From positions 248,001 to 312,000 of the forward strand of contig NW_026946672.1 of NCBI RefSeq assembly GCF_035222485.1: 64,000 bases of DNA, in the 5' to 3' direction. Every line of letters starts with the position of its first letter. Positions within the stretch are counted from its first letter, which is position 1. Position numbers and translations under genes: made by a program. The DNA comes from Podospora pseudoanserina. Taxonomy: Eukaryota; Ascomycota; Sordariomycetes; Sordariales; Podosporaceae. This document shows positions 63,547-64,000 of the stretch, one piece after another. The notes under the pieces were generated by a model. That model was not told the origin of the DNA, searched no databases, and saw only the letters and a program-made list of their open reading frames with translations.

Positions 63547-64000
63547 TCACCAACCACGGTGCGGGCATGGCTCGTTGGTGTACGTCGCATTGGCCAAACA
63601 GATCTCAGTCCCACTGTCTTCTTTCTTGCTTCCTCTGCCTGATTCGGCTTCCGCATGTTCTTGATCCTCCTCTTCCGGCTCCCCCATGACGACACGGGCG
63701 TCTCCTTGTTCTTGCCCTCCAGTTTCCTCCTCTTCTTGGTCCTCCTCGCTGACGATCCAGCCGTCAATCTCCCAGTAACCTGCCTCTTCAGTTTGTTCCT
63801 CGTCTTGCTTCAGCCACTCGCGTTCTTGCTCTTCCTCCCGCAGTATCGCCATGACCGCACGAGCGTCGTCCTTCATGCGTTCTGGCTCTTCAAAATCTGG
63901 TGCCAAAAGTGTGAACGGATCAAACTGGCGGTAGAATTGTTGCCACATAATTCCGAGTTCGCTGCTCGACAAAATGTTGTGATACACCCCCGTGCGAGGA
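63547..64000 (-). CDS. Acidic repeat protein, runs off the right edge
   Basis: The minus-strand frame ends at 63547 and is open to the window edge with no stop, so only the C-terminal part is seen (about 150 residues). It begins near the edge with a hydrophobic-aromatic region (IMWQQFYRQFDPFTLLAPDF) and continues with DDARAVMAILREEEQE and GDARVVMGEPEEEDQE, two copies of one repeat in Glu/Gln-rich sequence. No domain is recognised. The only internal ATG is in GIMWQQ; whether it is the start, or the gene continues beyond, cannot be told. The end may be alternatively spliced: GTACAC at about 63580 could act as a donor. Confidence 0.45.
   Translation of the reverse strand, partial: PRTGVYHNILSSSELGIMWQQFYRQFDPFTLLAPDFEEPERMKDDARAVMAILREEEQEREWLKQDEEQTEEAGYWEIDGWIVSEEDQEEEETGGQEQGDARVVMGEPEEEDQEHAEAESGRGSKKEDSGTEICLANATYTNEPCPHRGW

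Noticed and set aside
1-64000. Transposons, LTR elements, CRISPR arrays, 5S rRNA
   Set aside because: I looked for long terminal or inverted repeats, reverse-transcriptase or transposase motifs, regularly spaced repeats and the fungal 5S sequence, and saw none. GC content shows no strongly AT-rich RIP-like block.

Overview
This window is nuclear DNA of a filamentous ascomycete, most probably a Sordariomycete of the Sordariales type. The placement rests on gene content (twinfilin, dynactin p62, DUF7704, DUF8004, BIM1-like and BBE-type oxidase genes), on short introns and on CTAAC/CTGAC branch points. I resolved 29 protein-gene introns by reading frame and splice signals. Of these, 27 are 52-74 nt long; the exceptions are 207 nt (subtilase) and 313 nt (ribosomal protein S7). 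One intron starts with GC instead of GT. No product was confirmed by a database search; names come from recognised motifs and overall layout.

Left part (1-15 kb): the start of a truncated minus-strand gene; an intron-bearing tRNA-Asp(GTC); a protein-kinase-fold gene whose frame slips once; twinfilin; a Zn2Cys6 transcription factor; a membrane-anchored aspartic-protease-like protein without catalytic aspartates; a 108-residue amphipathic membrane protein; and a calpain-like cysteine protease with a very long charged tail. A gene-poor stretch (about 15-18.8 kb) follows, holding only a small Cys/His-rich RING-like reading frame.

Middle part (18.8-37.3 kb): a class I glutamine amidotransferase; ribosomal protein eS7 divergent from a DUF7704 membrane protein; a zinc alcohol dehydrogenase of the ADH6/cinnamyl type; dynactin p62; a DUF8004 protein; a mitochondrial BolA-like protein; and a large secreted subtilisin with a PA domain. 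These are mainly housekeeping and cytoskeletal genes with a few secreted enzymes.

Right part (40-64 kb): a secreted protein of Pro-Gly repeats, an acidic block and a Leu/Val/Asp-periodic half; a polytopic membrane protein; an EXPERA-like membrane protein; a GPI-anchored Ser/Thr-rich protein; a BIM1-like copper-binding GPI protein transcribed divergently from a ferric reductase; arginyl-tRNA synthetase with two start codons suited to mitochondrial and cytosolic forms; a cytochrome P450 with an unusual I-helix and a long tail; a bicovalent-flavin oxidase with a myristoylation-like N-terminus; an orphan 216-residue protein; and an acidic repeat protein running off the right edge.

The strongest functional pairing is the BIM1-like gene with the ferric reductase. 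Their shared 1.66-kb upstream region holds two near-matches to the fungal iron GATA-repressor site and one exact Mac1-type copper box. I saw no CRISPR array, rRNA gene or recognisable transposon.
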